Assembly (NCBI RefSeq): GCF_014202825.1
Contig: NZ_JACHHP010000003.1
Span: 1 to 64,000, forward strand
Length of the DNA: 64,000 nucleotides
Direction: 5' to 3'
Source of the DNA: Chiayiivirga flava
Lineage (GTDB): Bacteria > Pseudomonadota > Gammaproteobacteria > Xanthomonadales > Xanthomonadaceae
Shown here: piece by piece, positions 46,621 through 56,292 of the stretch
Layout: every line of letters begins with the position of its first letter
Numbering within the stretch: the first letter of the stretch is position 1
Position numbers and translations under genes: made by a program
The notes under the pieces: generated by a model
Told to the model about the DNA's origin: nothing
Databases searched by the model: none
The model's input: only the letters and a program-made list of their open reading frames with translations

Positions 46621-48126
46621 TCAGCGCGTCTTGAAGATGCCGCCGAGCACGCCGCGCAGGATCCGGTTGCCGAGCTTCGAGCCGACCGTGCGCGCGGTCT
46701 GCTTGGCCATCGTCTCGACCATGCCCTGGCGCCGCTTCGTGCCCCACAGCCAGTCGCGCACCTTGCCGCCGATGCCGCCGTCGTCGTCGGGCGGCGGCTG
46801 TCCCGTGGTGCCCGGTGCGGCCTGCGGTGCCGCGGCTGCGTCGCGCGCGCGGCGCTCGAGCAGCTCGTGCGCCGATTCGCGATTCACTGGCGTGTCGTAC
46901 TTGGCCCCCACCGGGCTGCGCGCGCGCACCGCGGCGCGCTCCTCGGCCGTAATCGCGCCCATGCGGCTGCGCGGCGGGCAGATCAGCGTGCGCTCCACCG
47001 GCATCGGCACGCCCTTTTCCTGCAGCGTAGACACCAGCGCCTCGCCGGTGCCGAGCTGCGAGATGGTCTGCGCCACGTCGAGCTGCGGATTGGCGACGAA
47101 GGTTTCGGCGGCCGTCTTCACCGCCTTCTGGTCGCGCGGGGTGAAGGCGCGCAGCGCGTGCTGCACGCGGTTGCCGAGCTGGCCGAGGATGTCGTCCGGC
47201 ACGTCGTCCGGGAACTGCGAGCAGAAATACACGCCCACGCCCTTGGAGCGGATGATGCGCACCACCTGCTCCACGCGCTGGCGCAACGCCGGCGGCGCGT
47301 CGTCGAACAGCAGATGCGCCTCGTCGAAGCAGAACACGAGCTTCGGTTTCTCCAGATCGCCGACCTCGGGCAGGGTCTCGAACAGCTCCGACAGCAGCCA
47401 CAGCAGGAAACTCGAATACAGGCGCGGCTTGAGAATCAGCTGCTCGGCGCTGAGGATGTTGACGATGCCGCGGCCGGACAGGTCGGTGCGCATCAGATCG
47501 GTAAGCTCCAGCGCCGGCTCGCCGAAGAACGCATCGCCGCCGTCCTGTTCCAGGCGCAGCAACGCGCGCTGGATCGCGCCGATGGACGGCGTGCTGATCA
47601 GGCCGTATTTCGTCGAGATGTCCTTGCGGTGCTCGCTCGCGAACAGCAGCAGCGCGCGCAGGTCGGCCAGATCGAGCAGCAGCCAGCCGTTGTCGTCGGC
47701 GAGCTTGAACACGATGTCGAGCACGCCGCACTGCGTGTCGTTGAGTTCGAGCATGCGCCCGAGCAGGGTCGGGCCGACCTCGGACACCGTGGCGCGCACC
47801 GGATGGCCGGCCTTGCCGTACAGATCCCAGAACAGCACCGGGCACGCCTCGTTGGCGTAATCGGCGATGCCGATCTGCGCCACGCGCTGTTCAATCTTCT
47901 CGTTGCGCGTGCCCGGCATCGCGAGGCCGGCGATATCGCCCTTCACATCGGCCAGGAACACCGGCACGCCGAGCCGCGAAAACCCTTCGGCCAGCACCAT
48001 CAGCGACACCGACTTGCCCGTGCCGGTGGCGCCGGCCACCAGGCCGTGGCGGTTGCCGTATTTCGCGAGCAGATGCACCTGCGTACCGTCCGTCGCGGTC
48101 GACTTGCCGAGCAGGATGTCGTTCAA
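46621..48126 (-). CDS. HerA-like ATPase, YjgR/DUF853 family
   Basis: 501 residues. It starts at TTG (48126, MNDILLGKSTATDG), supported by GGGGAA upstream and by alignment of NRHGLVAGATGTGKSVSL to the YjgR N-terminus; no ATG precedes the P-loop. Walker A is GATGTGKS, VFLADVKGDIAGLA follows, Walker B is LVFCFDEAHLLFDDAP, then VGVYFCSQFPDDVPDDIL. The C-terminal 80 residues are low-complexity and basic (GGIGGKVRDWLWGTKRRQ). A hexameric FtsK/HerA-type motor is inferred; function is unknown in the family. The 147 bases after its stop toward the DUF2207 gene hold no gene. Confidence 0.92.
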   Translation of the reverse strand: MNDILLGKSTATDGTQVHLLAKYGNRHGLVAGATGTGKSVSLMVLAEGFSRLGVPVFLADVKGDIAGLAMPGTRNEKIEQRVAQIGIADYANEACPVLFWDLYGKAGHPVRATVSEVGPTLLGRMLELNDTQCGVLDIVFKLADDNGWLLLDLADLRALLLFASEHRKDISTKYGLISTPSIGAIQRALLRLEQDGGDAFFGEPALELTDLMRTDLSGRGIVNILSAEQLILKPRLYSSFLLWLLSELFETLPEVGDLEKPKLVFCFDEAHLLFDDAPPALRQRVEQVVRIIRSKGVGVYFCSQFPDDVPDDILGQLGNRVQHALRAFTPRDQKAVKTAAETFVANPQLDVAQTISQLGTGEALVSTLQEKGVPMPVERTLICPPRSRMGAITAEERAAVRARSPVGAKYDTPVNRESAHELLERRARDAAAAPQAAPGTTGQPPPDDDGGIGGKVRDWLWGTKRRQGMVETMAKQTARTVGSKLGNRILRGVLGGIFKTR

Positions 48127-48265
48127 GCCGCGTTCCCCGGACTGGATGAAAAAAGTATTGCCCGCGTCCCGGCCGCTGGCAAGCGCGGCGTCTGCGGCTC
48201 GGCGTGCAGGTTGCCGTGCACGCGCGCCGTGGATAGTCTTGAGCGTTTGCTACGGAAGCATTCGC

Positions 48266-49738
48266 ATGCGTTGGACTGTATTGCTGCTGACCGCCACCCT
48301 GGTCGCGTGCGCGACGCCGAACGGCGGCGCCGGAACCGTGGCCGCGCCGGCCAGCGAGGCCACGCTCAACGCGATCTACGCGCAGATCGATGCCGCCAGC
48401 CTGCGCTTCGACGCCGCGGTAGCGCTGTACGAGGCCGGCAGCAGCGCGGCCGCGGCGGCGGAGTTCAATGCCGCGCGGCAGGATCTGCGAGGCATCGCGA
48501 CACGCTGCGGCGAGGCGCCGGGCTGCGACGTGCGACGGGTGATCGCGGCGCAGGATGCGCTGCTCGAACGCCAGGCGCGCTTCCTCACCGGCGCCACCGA
48601 AGACGCCGAACCGGTGGATGACGACGCCGTCGCGACGCCCGGCGAAGGCGATTCGCCGGTGACGCAGGCGCTGCCGCAGGCAGCGCGCACGGTGGCGATG
48701 CTCAACGGCCGCGATCTTGCCAAGGTGATCGAGGTCAACGAGCCGCTCAAGGCCGCGCTCGAGGAATGGCTCACGTGGATGCGGCCGAACCTGCTCGATG
48801 CCTGGGAGAACTACCAGTTCCTGCGCCACCAGATGTTCCCGGCCTACGAACAGGCCGGCCTGCCCGAGGCGCTGCTGTTCGGCATCCTCGCGAAGGAATC
48901 CGGCGGCAAGGTGCACGCGGTGTCGCGCGCGGGCGCGGCCGGGCCGCTGCAGTTCATGCCGCACACCGGTGCGCGCTTCGGCCTGAACCGGGGCGGCGCG
49001 TTCGATCTGCGCTTCGATCCGCGCGAATCGGCGCGCGCCAACGTCGAGTACCTCAACGAGCGCTTTGCCGATCTGAACAACAATCTGGCGCTGGCGCTGG
49101 CCGCCTACAACGGCGGCGAGGGCCGGCTGTCGCGTCTGTCGAACAAGGGCGCGAAGGATTTCTGGAGCCCGCAGGTGTTCAACGCGCTGCCGCCGGAAAC
49201 GCGCGAATACGTGCCGATGGTGATGGCGGCGGCGTGGCTGTTCCTGCACCCGGAACGTTACAACCTGGATTTTCCCGTCTACGACGCACGTCCGGCGAAG
49301 CTCGCGCTCGCGGGGTCGATGTCGCTCAACGAAATCGCGGTGTGCATGGGCCAGGACGGCAATCCGCGCGGCTGGTTCCGGCATCTGCGCAACCTCAACC
49401 CGCGCTTCGATCCGACCGTTCGCCTGCCGCCGGGCACCTCGCTGGACGTCCCGGTCGGCGCGTTGCAGGCGTTCCGACGCCACTGCGAATCCGGGCCGAT
49501 GCTGACGATGAGCCGCGAGCTGCACGAGGCGCGTCCGCCGGTGGCGCCCCCGGCGTCCTCGCGTGTGGCCGCGAGCGGCGGCGGAAGCTACGTGGTGCGC
49601 AAGGGCGATTCGCTGCATTCGATCGCGCGGGAGCGCGGTTGCCAGGTCGGCGCGCTGGCGAAATCCAATGGCGTGGCGGCGCCGAAATATCTCATCCGCC
49701 CCGGACAGCGCCTGCAGTTGTCGGGGTGCCGTCGCTGA
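48266..49738 (+). CDS. Lipoprotein lytic transglycosylase with LysM domain (MltD-like)
   Basis: 490 residues. A lipoprotein signal ends in TLVACATP (Cys15). A helical N-terminal region (about 30-170) precedes a family 1 lytic transglycosylase domain with catalytic Glu (about 212) in LAKESGGKVHAVSRAG, AAGPLQFM and LALAAYNGGEGRLSR. A degenerate LysM-like region and a C-terminal LysM (SYVVRKGDSLHSIARERGC...YLIRPGQRLQL) follow. It cleaves peptidoglycan glycan strands from the outer membrane's inner face. The ATG at 48266 gives the proper lipoprotein signal. Convergent with the PAP2 gene. Confidence 0.92.
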   Translation: MRWTVLLLTATLVACATPNGGAGTVAAPASEATLNAIYAQIDAASLRFDAAVALYEAGSSAAAAAEFNAARQDLRGIATRCGEAPGCDVRRVIAAQDALLERQARFLTGATEDAEPVDDDAVATPGEGDSPVTQALPQAARTVAMLNGRDLAKVIEVNEPLKAALEEWLTWMRPNLLDAWENYQFLRHQMFPAYEQAGLPEALLFGILAKESGGKVHAVSRAGAAGPLQFMPHTGARFGLNRGGAFDLRFDPRESARANVEYLNERFADLNNNLALALAAYNGGEGRLSRLSNKGAKDFWSPQVFNALPPETREYVPMVMAAAWLFLHPERYNLDFPVYDARPAKLALAGSMSLNEIAVCMGQDGNPRGWFRHLRNLNPRFDPTVRLPPGTSLDVPVGALQAFRRHCESGPMLTMSRELHEARPPVAPPASSRVAASGGGSYVVRKGDSLHSIARERGCQVGALAKSNGVAAPKYLIRPGQRLQLSGCRR

Positions 49739-49765
49739 GCGACTGCGCGAACGCGGGATCGGCCG

Positions 49766-50311
49766 TCAGAGCGCGGCCAGTCCCGCGGCGAGCCACAGCG
49801 AGAGGTTCGCGAGCAACACGGCGATGCCGGTGGCGGCGAGCACGTCGCTCGGATAGTGCAGGCCGAGCACCACGCGCGAGGCGGCCACGCTGGCGCAGAA
49901 CGGGATCAGCAGCCACGCCAGCATCGGGTAGTACGCCAGCGCCACCACGGTGAACGACACCGCGTGCAGCGTGTGCCCGGACGGAAAGCTGAACTCGTCG
50001 AGCGGCCGCGCCAGTGCCCGGATGCGCTGGTCCGACGCGAACGGGCGCGGCCGCCGCGTCCAGCGCTTGAGATGACGGTAGAGCAGCAGCGCGACGGCGC
50101 CGGTCGCGGCCAGATGCGTGGACGCCTGCAACCCCTGCCAGCCGTCGGCCGCGACGATGCCGAGCATCAGCACGTACCAGAATACGCCGTCGCCGAGCCG
50201 GCTCACGGCGCCGAAATAGGCGCGAACCACACGCCGCATGCCCCAGCGGTTGAATGCAAGGCACAGGCGGATGTCCTGGCGCTGCAACAGCGATTCGTTC
50301 TGCGGGCTCAT
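49766..50311 (-). CDS. PAP2 superfamily membrane phosphatase
   Basis: 181 residues with about five membrane helices. The lipid phosphatase motifs are KRWTRRPRPF (KxxxxxxRP), FPSGHTLHAV (PSGH) and SRVVLGLHYPSDVLA (SRxxxxxHxxxD), all intact, so an active lipid or undecaprenyl pyrophosphate phosphatase-like enzyme is likely. The ATG at 50311 overlaps the stop of the glycosyltransferase upstream by 4 bases, so both are made from one mRNA. Confidence 0.9.
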   Translation of the reverse strand: MSPQNESLLQRQDIRLCLAFNRWGMRRVVRAYFGAVSRLGDGVFWYVLMLGIVAADGWQGLQASTHLAATGAVALLLYRHLKRWTRRPRPFASDQRIRALARPLDEFSFPSGHTLHAVSFTVVALAYYPMLAWLLIPFCASVAASRVVLGLHYPSDVLAATGIAVLLANLSLWLAAGLAAL

Positions 50312-51435
50312 GCGGCGTTCCTCGGGCGAAGGTCGGCAAGCAGGGCGGCGAAATTGCCGCACACCGCGTCGTGGCGCAGCGGCAGCACGGCGGCGCGGGC
50401 CGCGATGCCGAAGCGCTGGCGCAGGTCCGGCCGGGTCGCGAGTTCGACCGCGGCCTGCACGAACCCGTCGGCGTCCTCGCGCGCCAGGCTGCGGCCGTGT
50501 GCGCGGTCGCGCAGATGTTCGCGCGCGGCGCCATAGTCGAAGGCGACCGTGGCCAAGCCGCTCGCCATCGCTTCGAGCGTGACGTTGCCGAAGGTCTCGG
50601 ACAGGCTCGGAAACAGGAACAGGTCGGCGCTGGCGAACTGTTCCGCCAGCGCCTCGCCACGCTGCGTGCCGACGAAGACGAAATCCGGATTCTCGGCCTG
50701 CAGCGCGGCGCGCGACGGGCCGTCGCCGACCCACACGAAGCGCGCACGCGGCTGCTGCCGCTGCAGCGCGCGGAAGGCGCGCACGGCGAGCTCGAGATTC
50801 TTTTCCGGCGCGATGCGACCGACATGGATCGCCGCCACGTCCGCGGAAGCGAGACCCCACGAGGCACGCAGCGCCGCACGCCGTCGCGTCGGCGAGAACA
50901 GCTCGGTATCGACCGCGCGCGACAATAACTCGACGCGGGCGAAACGATTCGCACGCAGGAAGTCGCTCAGTTCGCGCGTCGGCACCAGCGTGGCGTCGGC
51001 AAGATTGTGGAAGCGGCGCAGCCAGGCGAAGGCAAGCGGCGACAGGAACGGCGCGCCGTAGCGCGCCACGTAGTCGTCGAAACGCGTGTGGAAGCCGGTC
51101 GCCACCGGGATGCCGAGTTCGCGCGCGCAGCGCACCGCCGACCAGCCGAGCGGGCCTTCGGTCGCGACGTACACCGCATCGGGGCGGTGGCCGCGCCACA
51201 ACGCGGAAAGCCGCCGCTTCGCCGGCCAGCCGAAGCGCAGGCCCGGATAACGCGGCACCGCGGCGCCGGGCACGAGGACCTGGCGCGCGTCCGGCGCATC
51301 GGACAGTCCCTGCTGCGGCCGGATCACCTCCACCGCGTGACCCATGCGGCGCAGGCCCTGCTCCAGACCCTGCACGGTCAGCGCAACGCCGTTGACCTCG
51401 GGCGGATAGGTTTCGGTGACGAGGGCGATGCGCAT
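50308..51435 (-). CDS. GT4 family glycosyltransferase (MgtA-like alpha-mannosyl or glucosyl transferase)
   Basis: A 375-residue GT-B enzyme. N-terminal MRIALVTETYPPEVNGVALTVQGL and TGFHTRFDDYVARYG are typical of bacterial MgtA/PimB-like lipid or surface glycan transferases. The C-terminal nucleotide-sugar site contains HVGRIAPEKNLELAVRAF, LFLFPSLSETFGNVTLEAMASGLA with the EX7E glutamates. Start ATG at 51435 (27 bases inside the longest frame). Coupled to a PAP2 phosphatase; together they may act on a membrane glycolipid, which is inference. Confidence 0.92.
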   Translation of the reverse strand: MRIALVTETYPPEVNGVALTVQGLEQGLRRMGHAVEVIRPQQGLSDAPDARQVLVPGAAVPRYPGLRFGWPAKRRLSALWRGHRPDAVYVATEGPLGWSAVRCARELGIPVATGFHTRFDDYVARYGAPFLSPLAFAWLRRFHNLADATLVPTRELSDFLRANRFARVELLSRAVDTELFSPTRRRAALRASWGLASADVAAIHVGRIAPEKNLELAVRAFRALQRQQPRARFVWVGDGPSRAALQAENPDFVFVGTQRGEALAEQFASADLFLFPSLSETFGNVTLEAMASGLATVAFDYGAAREHLRDRAHGRSLAREDADGFVQAAVELATRPDLRQRFGIAARAAVLPLRHDAVCGNFAALLADLRPRNAA

Positions 51436-51562
51436 CGACGCGGGCTCCGGCATGGAACGCATGCTCGCGTCCGCCGGTGGCGCGTCGATGACGCCCCCAT
51501 GACCGCGCGGTGACAGCGCGGAACGCCCGCGCTGCCGCTGCCGACGTCCTGAAGCGCCGGAC

Positions 51563-53326
51563 TCAGCGCGCCGCGGCGCCGTCCAGGTCGTAGAACCGCC
51601 ACTGCGCCTTTAGCGCGCGCGGTGGCGGGGCGTCGAGCAGGCGGGCGCGCACCAGCTCCACCGGCATCGGTCCGCCCTTGAGGATGGCATCGTGGAAGGC
51701 GCGGTCGGTCATGCGTCCGCTGTCCACCAGCTCCTTGTGCAGGGCGTAGAACTGCAGGCCGCCGAGCATGTACGCGGCCTGGTAGAGCGGGCCATAATCG
51801 CCCTGCAGGCTGCGCCGCACTTCGGCGGCGGCATTTTCCGGCTCGTGTCCGACGCGGTCGACGAGCAGCTGCACCGCCTGTTGCGGCGTGAGTTCGCCGA
51901 GGTGGAAGCCGAGCGAAAACAGGATGCGCGCGGCACGGTGGCTGCGCCAGAACAGCATGCCGATGCGGTCTTCCGGCGTGGCCGCAAAGCCGCGATCCCA
52001 CAGCAGGAATTCCCAGTACAGCGCCCAGCCTTCGCCCCAGAACGGCGTCCACGACAGTTGCTCGCGGTGCGGCTGGTAACGCGAATTGTAGAAATGCTGC
52101 AGGTGGTGGCCCGGGATCAGCTCGTGGTGCACGACGGCGCGCGAGAAGTGGCGGTTGTTGCCGCGCAGGGCGTTCATTTTCTTGTCGAACGGCATGCCGT
52201 CGGTGGGGTAGGCCACCCACACGTCGGTGCCGCCGAGGAAAAACGGCGCCTGCAGCTGCGCCTCGGGCGAGAGCATCGTCATGCGCCAGTCGGTCTTGGC
52301 GAGCTCGGGCACGGTGACGAGATCGTTCTTTTCGACGTATTCGATGGCCTCGTGCGCGAGTTCGAGCGCGAGCTTCGGTTGCTCGCCCGGCGCCACGTGG
52401 CGCAGCTTCACGGCTTCGAGCGCCTGCTTCCAATCGGCGTAGCCCATCTCCTTCGCGGCGATGCGCATCTGGTCCTCGCACCACGCGAGTTCGCGTTCGG
52501 CGAGCTTGACCAGCTCGTCGGGCGTGTAGTCGATGAGCTCGTCGGCGAGGTCGGCCATCAGCGCCTCGCGGCCGATGGGATCGCCGACGATGCTCTCCGG
52601 TCCGCTGCCGCCGGCGAAGCGGTCGCGCAGCGCCTTGGCGTAGTCGCCGAGCAGCGGATCGAGCGCTTCGTACGGCTGCCTGTTCCACCACGTGAAGAGC
52701 GGATCGTAGCCGGCGTGGAAGCCGTACCACTCCTTCAGCGACGCGCGTGTCGCGTCGAGGATGCCGGCCGCGCGGTTGGCGAGGATGGCGGTGGGCTTGC
52801 GCTTGTCGTCCTTCTCGATCGCATCGAGCGCGGCGACCTGGTCGGCAATGGCCTTGCGCGCGCGCTCGAGCGTCTGTGCGCTGCGTTGCGGGTCCGGGTA
52901 TTCCAGCGCACGGCGTGCTTCGGCAAGATCGATCAGGCTCGAAACGCGTGGCAGCAGCGATTCGGCGTCCTTGTAGCGCTTGCGCTCGAATTCGAGGCCG
53001 CGCAGGTTGCGTGCGAGGTTGCGCGTGAGCAGTTGCCAGTCGATGCGGTCTTCGAGCGTCAGACTGTCGTAGTCGATCTCCGCGAGCCGAGCCTGCCAGC
53101 CGGTGTAGAGCGCTTCGAGCGCGGCTTCGCGGCGCGTGCCGAAACGGATGTCGTGCACGTGTTCGACGCTGTCGGCGTCCCGTAGGTAACGCTGCACAAA
53201 CGGCGCGAGGCGCTGCGGCGAGGGTTGCATTTCGGACAGCGGCGGAACGAGCTCGGCGGCGTGGGCGGACGGCAGCACGAGGGCGCAGGCGAGGGCGAAG
53301 GGCAGGGCGTGGCGGAGGAATCGCAT
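51563..53326 (-). CDS. DUF885 family secreted zinc-peptidase-like protein
   Basis: 587 residues with a signal peptide (MRFLRHALPFALACALVLPSAHA). The DUF885 core holds the motif VVHHELIPGHHLQHFYN (HExxxGH-type site) and a downstream Glu in FWGEGWALYWEFLLWDRG, which together resemble a zinc metallopeptidase active site. Upstream helical region KLAERELAWCEDQMRIAAKEMGY is typical. Acts in the periplasm; no substrate is established for most members. 127 bases upstream of the GT4-PAP2 pair on the same strand. Confidence 0.9.
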   Translation of the reverse strand: MRFLRHALPFALACALVLPSAHAAELVPPLSEMQPSPQRLAPFVQRYLRDADSVEHVHDIRFGTRREAALEALYTGWQARLAEIDYDSLTLEDRIDWQLLTRNLARNLRGLEFERKRYKDAESLLPRVSSLIDLAEARRALEYPDPQRSAQTLERARKAIADQVAALDAIEKDDKRKPTAILANRAAGILDATRASLKEWYGFHAGYDPLFTWWNRQPYEALDPLLGDYAKALRDRFAGGSGPESIVGDPIGREALMADLADELIDYTPDELVKLAERELAWCEDQMRIAAKEMGYADWKQALEAVKLRHVAPGEQPKLALELAHEAIEYVEKNDLVTVPELAKTDWRMTMLSPEAQLQAPFFLGGTDVWVAYPTDGMPFDKKMNALRGNNRHFSRAVVHHELIPGHHLQHFYNSRYQPHREQLSWTPFWGEGWALYWEFLLWDRGFAATPEDRIGMLFWRSHRAARILFSLGFHLGELTPQQAVQLLVDRVGHEPENAAAEVRRSLQGDYGPLYQAAYMLGGLQFYALHKELVDSGRMTDRAFHDAILKGGPMPVELVRARLLDAPPPRALKAQWRFYDLDGAAAR

Positions 53327-53376
53327 GGTGGGCTTCCGATCAGGACAGGCGCGCAGAATCGCGTCGAGCTTGTAAG

Positions 53377-53403
53377 CCCCTCTCCCACGGGGAGAGGGGT
53401 TTT
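53377..53403. repeat. Solo hairpin of the CTCTCCC-type repeat
   Basis: CCCCTCTCCC (53377-53386), loop ACG, GGGAGAGGGG (53390-53399), then TTTT on the plus strand. It is the left-arm hairpin of the paired elements without a partner arm nearby. It lies between sufE and the DUF885 gene, both on the minus strand, where its U-tract is not in terminator orientation. Confidence 0.7.
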
Positions 53404-53425
53404 GACGCCGCGGGCATGTGGAGGA

Positions 53426-53872
53426 TCAGGCCGCAACCTCGCGCGCCGCATTGCGGATGAACTCCAGCACCGCCGTCAACCCGTTGCTGCGCGTCGGCGA
53501 CAGATGTTTCGCCAGCCCGATCGCCGCGATGTAGTCCGCCGGCGCCGCCAGGATCTCCTGCGCGCTGCGCCCGCTGTACACACGCAGCGCGAGATAGATC
53601 AGCCCCGACACGATCGCCGAGTCGCTCGCCGCGCGGAAATCGAGTCGCGCCGCGTCGCCGTCGGCAACGATCCACACCATCGACTGGCACCCGTGCAGGC
53701 GGTGTTCTTCGGTGCGGAATGCGTCCGGCAGCGGCGGCAGCTTGCGGCCGAGGTCGATCAAGTACTGGTAACGCTCGGACCAGTCGCCGAAGAAACCGAA
53801 CTCGTCGGCGATGGCCTGTTGCGCCTCGATGGCGCTTGCTTCGAGCGGGAATTGCGCTGCGTCCATGCTCAT
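53426..53872 (-). CDS. sufE: Cysteine desulfuration protein SufE
   Basis: 148 residues. The sulfur-accepting cysteine is Cys62 in [14 protein letters not shown]; other segments are [22 protein letters not shown] and [20 protein letters not shown]. It accepts persulfide from a cysteine desulfurase (SufS/CsdA) for Fe-S cluster assembly. The ATG at 53872 overlaps the cysS stop in ATGA. This cysS-sufE coupling links two cysteine-related functions, but no suf genes are nearby. Confidence 0.94.
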   Translation of the reverse strand: MSMDAAQFPLEASAIEAQQAIADEFGFFGDWSERYQYLIDLGRKLPPLPDAFRTEEHRLHGCQSMVWIVADGDAARLDFRAASDSAIVSGLIYLALRVYSGRSAQEILAAPADYIAAIGLAKHLSPTRSNGLTAVLEFIRNAAREVAA

Positions 53873-55245
53873 CCGCCGCGCCGCCAGCGCACGCCCTGCG
53901 GTGTGTCTTCGAGCAGGATGTTTTCGTCCGCAAGCTGCTTGCGGATGGCATCGGCGCGGGCGAAGTCGCGCGCCTTTTTCGCTGCATCGCGTTCGTCCAC
54001 CAGCGTCTGGATGCGCGCATCGTCGCCTTCGACCGCGCCGCGTTCGAACCAGGCCGCGGGCGACTGCTGCAAGAGGCCCAGGCCGAGCCCCGCTCCGAGC
54101 AACTCGCGCTTGGCCGCGACCCGCGCGTCGCCTTCGGCCTTGCGCGCCGACGTGGCGATGCTGGCGAGCGCGGCCAACGCGTTCGGCGTGTTGAGGTCGT
54201 CGTCCAGTGCCATTTCGATGGCGTCCGGCACGTCGATCGGGGCAGCGCCGACATCGACATCGGCCAGATCGCGCAACGTGCCATACAACCGGTCGAGCGT
54301 GCGGATGCTCTGCTCCACCAGCGCATCGGACCAGTCCAGCGGCTGCCGGTAGTGCGCCGACAGCAGCGCGTAGCGCAGCGCCTCGGGCGGATGACGGGCC
54401 AGAAGGTCGTTGACGCGGCTGACATTGCCGAGCGACTTGCTCATCTTGGTGCCGGCGAAGTTCAGCATGCCGTTGTGCAGCCAGTAACGCGCGAACACCT
54501 TGCCGCCGTGTGCGCAGGTGCTCTGCGCGATCTCGTTTTCGTGGTGCGGGAACTGCAGGTCGACGCCGCCGGCGTGGATGTCGATGGTCTCCCCCAGATG
54601 CGCTTCGGCCATCGCCGAGCACTCGATGTGCCAGCCCGGCCGGCCGCGTCCCCACGGCGAGTCCCAGCCCGGCGTCTCGTCGTCGGACGGTTTCCACAGC
54701 ACGAAATCGCCGGGATCGCGCTTGTACGGCGCCACCTCCACGCGGGCGCCGGCGAGCATGTCGTCCGGATCGCGGCGCGACAGCGCGCCGTACTGCGCGT
54801 ACGTGCCGACGGCGAACAGCACGTGGCCTTCGGCGGCGTAGGCATGGCCGCGTTCGATCAGCTGCTCGATCATCGCGATGATGTGCGGGATGTGCGCGGT
54901 GGCCGCAGGCTCCACGTCCGGGCGCTTCACGCCGAGCGCGTCCATGTGTTCGCGATACGCCTGCGTGTACTTGTCGGTGATGGTGGCGATCGGCACGCCG
55001 AGCTCGCGCGCGGCGGCGTTGATCTTGTCGTCCACGTCGGTGATGTTGCGCGCGTAGGTCACTTTGCCGTAGCGGCGGCGCAGCAGGTCGGCGAGCACGC
55101 CGAACACTACCGGCGGGCGCGCATTGCCGATGTGCACGTAGTTGTAGACCGTGGGTCCGCAGATGTACATCGTGACGCGGTCGGGGTCGAGCGGGGAAAA
55201 CGGTTCGAGGCTGCGGGTGAGGCTGTTGAAGAGTTTCAGGGTCAT
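53869..55245 (-). CDS. cysS: Cysteinyl-tRNA synthetase
   Basis: A 458-residue class Ia synthetase, full length. The signature [18 protein letters not shown] contains the zinc ligand Cys and the HIGH-like HIGN. Zinc ligands recur in [10 protein letters not shown] and HHENEIAQS, the KMSKS loop is [10 protein letters not shown], and a C-terminal DALR-type helical domain ends the protein. The ATG at 55245 was chosen; the longer frame to 55494 overlaps the upstream promoter region. Coupled to sufE by a 4-base overlap. Confidence 0.97.
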   Translation of the reverse strand: MTLKLFNSLTRSLEPFSPLDPDRVTMYICGPTVYNYVHIGNARPPVVFGVLADLLRRRYGKVTYARNITDVDDKINAAARELGVPIATITDKYTQAYREHMDALGVKRPDVEPAATAHIPHIIAMIEQLIERGHAYAAEGHVLFAVGTYAQYGALSRRDPDDMLAGARVEVAPYKRDPGDFVLWKPSDDETPGWDSPWGRGRPGWHIECSAMAEAHLGETIDIHAGGVDLQFPHHENEIAQSTCAHGGKVFARYWLHNGMLNFAGTKMSKSLGNVSRVNDLLARHPPEALRYALLSAHYRQPLDWSDALVEQSIRTLDRLYGTLRDLADVDVGAAPIDVPDAIEMALDDDLNTPNALAALASIATSARKAEGDARVAAKRELLGAGLGLGLLQQSPAAWFERGAVEGDDARIQTLVDERDAAKKARDFARADAIRKQLADENILLEDTPQGVRWRRGG

Positions 55246-55477
55246 CGGGGAAGGATCGCCGGTGCGGTAGGGGCGGCACGGCCTCGCGCGCGAAGCGCGA
55301 CACGGCCGTCTTAACGAAATTCTAAAGCGTGGATTCAGGCGTTGGGTGCTTGAATCGCCCCCTGTCGTCGCTGGACCGCACCCGGGCGCATCTCGGGTCA
55401 GGGGCCCGTTCCAGCAGGGCGCCGCGCATCGGCATCGATGCTGCGGCGCATCTGGCCGAATCGTTGCGGAGAATGCC

Positions 55478-56035
55478 ATGAAAGCCACTGTCACGCTCAG
55501 CCTTGCCGCGGCGCTTGCCTTGGCGGGTCCCGCCGCTGCGCAGCTGCCGCCGTCGTCGGACGGCTATCCGGCGCGCGAAAGCGTCAACTTCGGGTATGCC
55601 GACGTGCTGCGCGCAGACCCCGTGTATGAAACCGTGCGTTTCCGCGAGCCGCGCGAGGAGTGCTACGACGAGCCGGTGGTGCGGCGCGAACGCGGCGGTG
55701 GCGATCCCACCGGCGGCACCGTGCTCGGCGCGATCATCGGCGGCGTGGTCGGCAACCAGGTCGGCAGCGGCAGCGGGCGCAAGGCGGCCACCGCCGCCGG
55801 CGCGATCATCGGGGGCACGGTTGGCCACCGCGTCGATTCCAACAACGGTGGCCCGGATCGCGAATACCGCGATGTCGAGCGCCGCTGCCGCATGGTGGAC
55901 GTGGAGCGCGAGGAGCGCCGCATCAACGGCTACGATGTGGAGTACCGCTACAAGGGCGATGTCTACATGTCGCGCCTGGACTACGACCCCGGCAACAAGC
56001 TGCGGATCCGCGTGGCGATTTCGCCGGCGGATTGA
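55478..56035 (+). CDS. Glycine-zipper (SlyB/Rick_17kDa-type) envelope protein
   Basis: 185 residues with a signal peptide ([21 protein letters not shown]) and no lipobox cysteine. A central glycine-zipper 2TM segment reads [41 protein letters not shown], then a charged C-terminal domain [38 protein letters not shown]. This arrangement is typical of outer-membrane-associated glycine-zipper proteins in Xanthomonadales. GGAG precedes the ATG at 55478. Followed by a hairpin terminator. Confidence 0.9.
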   Translation: MKATVTLSLAAALALAGPAAAQLPPSSDGYPARESVNFGYADVLRADPVYETVRFREPREECYDEPVVRRERGGGDPTGGTVLGAIIGGVVGNQVGSGSGRKAATAAGAIIGGTVGHRVDSNNGGPDREYRDVERRCRMVDVEREERRINGYDVEYRYKGDVYMSRLDYDPGNKLRIRVAISPAD

Positions 56036-56074
56036 GGGCGCGGGGCGCACACCCTGATCCAGTTCGAGGACAAC

Positions 56075-56101
56075 AAACGCCGGCTCCGTGCCGGCGTTTG
56101 C
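56075..56101 (+). terminator. Terminator hairpin after the glycine-zipper gene
   Basis: AAACGCCGGC, loop of about five bases, GCCGGCGTTT: a 10-bp perfect stem with its A and T flanks paired. The U-tract is short (TTT within the stem base, then GCACATTT). Also readable from the opposite strand. Confidence 0.7.
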
Positions 56102-56292
56102 ACATTTGCGGTCTTCTCGCCCGGCAAGTCAGTCGCAAACGCTCCGATTCTCGTATCCCCCTACCGGAGAAATCCTTCTCCCGCGCAGCGGGGAAGGTGC
56201 CGGCAGGCGGAAGGGGGCACGCCACGCAAGCACGTCGCAGCGAAGCCGACGCCGTATTGCACCGCACCACAGGCCATGCCACACTCTCGCAC

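Noticed and set aside
53377-53403. Functional terminator for a plus-strand transcript
   Set aside because: The hairpin plus TTTT would work on the plus strand, but no plus-strand gene precedes it; it matches the dispersed repeat arm instead.
56257-56285. Promoter TTGCAC-N17-CACACT for the argF' leader
   Set aside because: Both boxes match consensus at only about three of six positions; not better than chance in this DNA.
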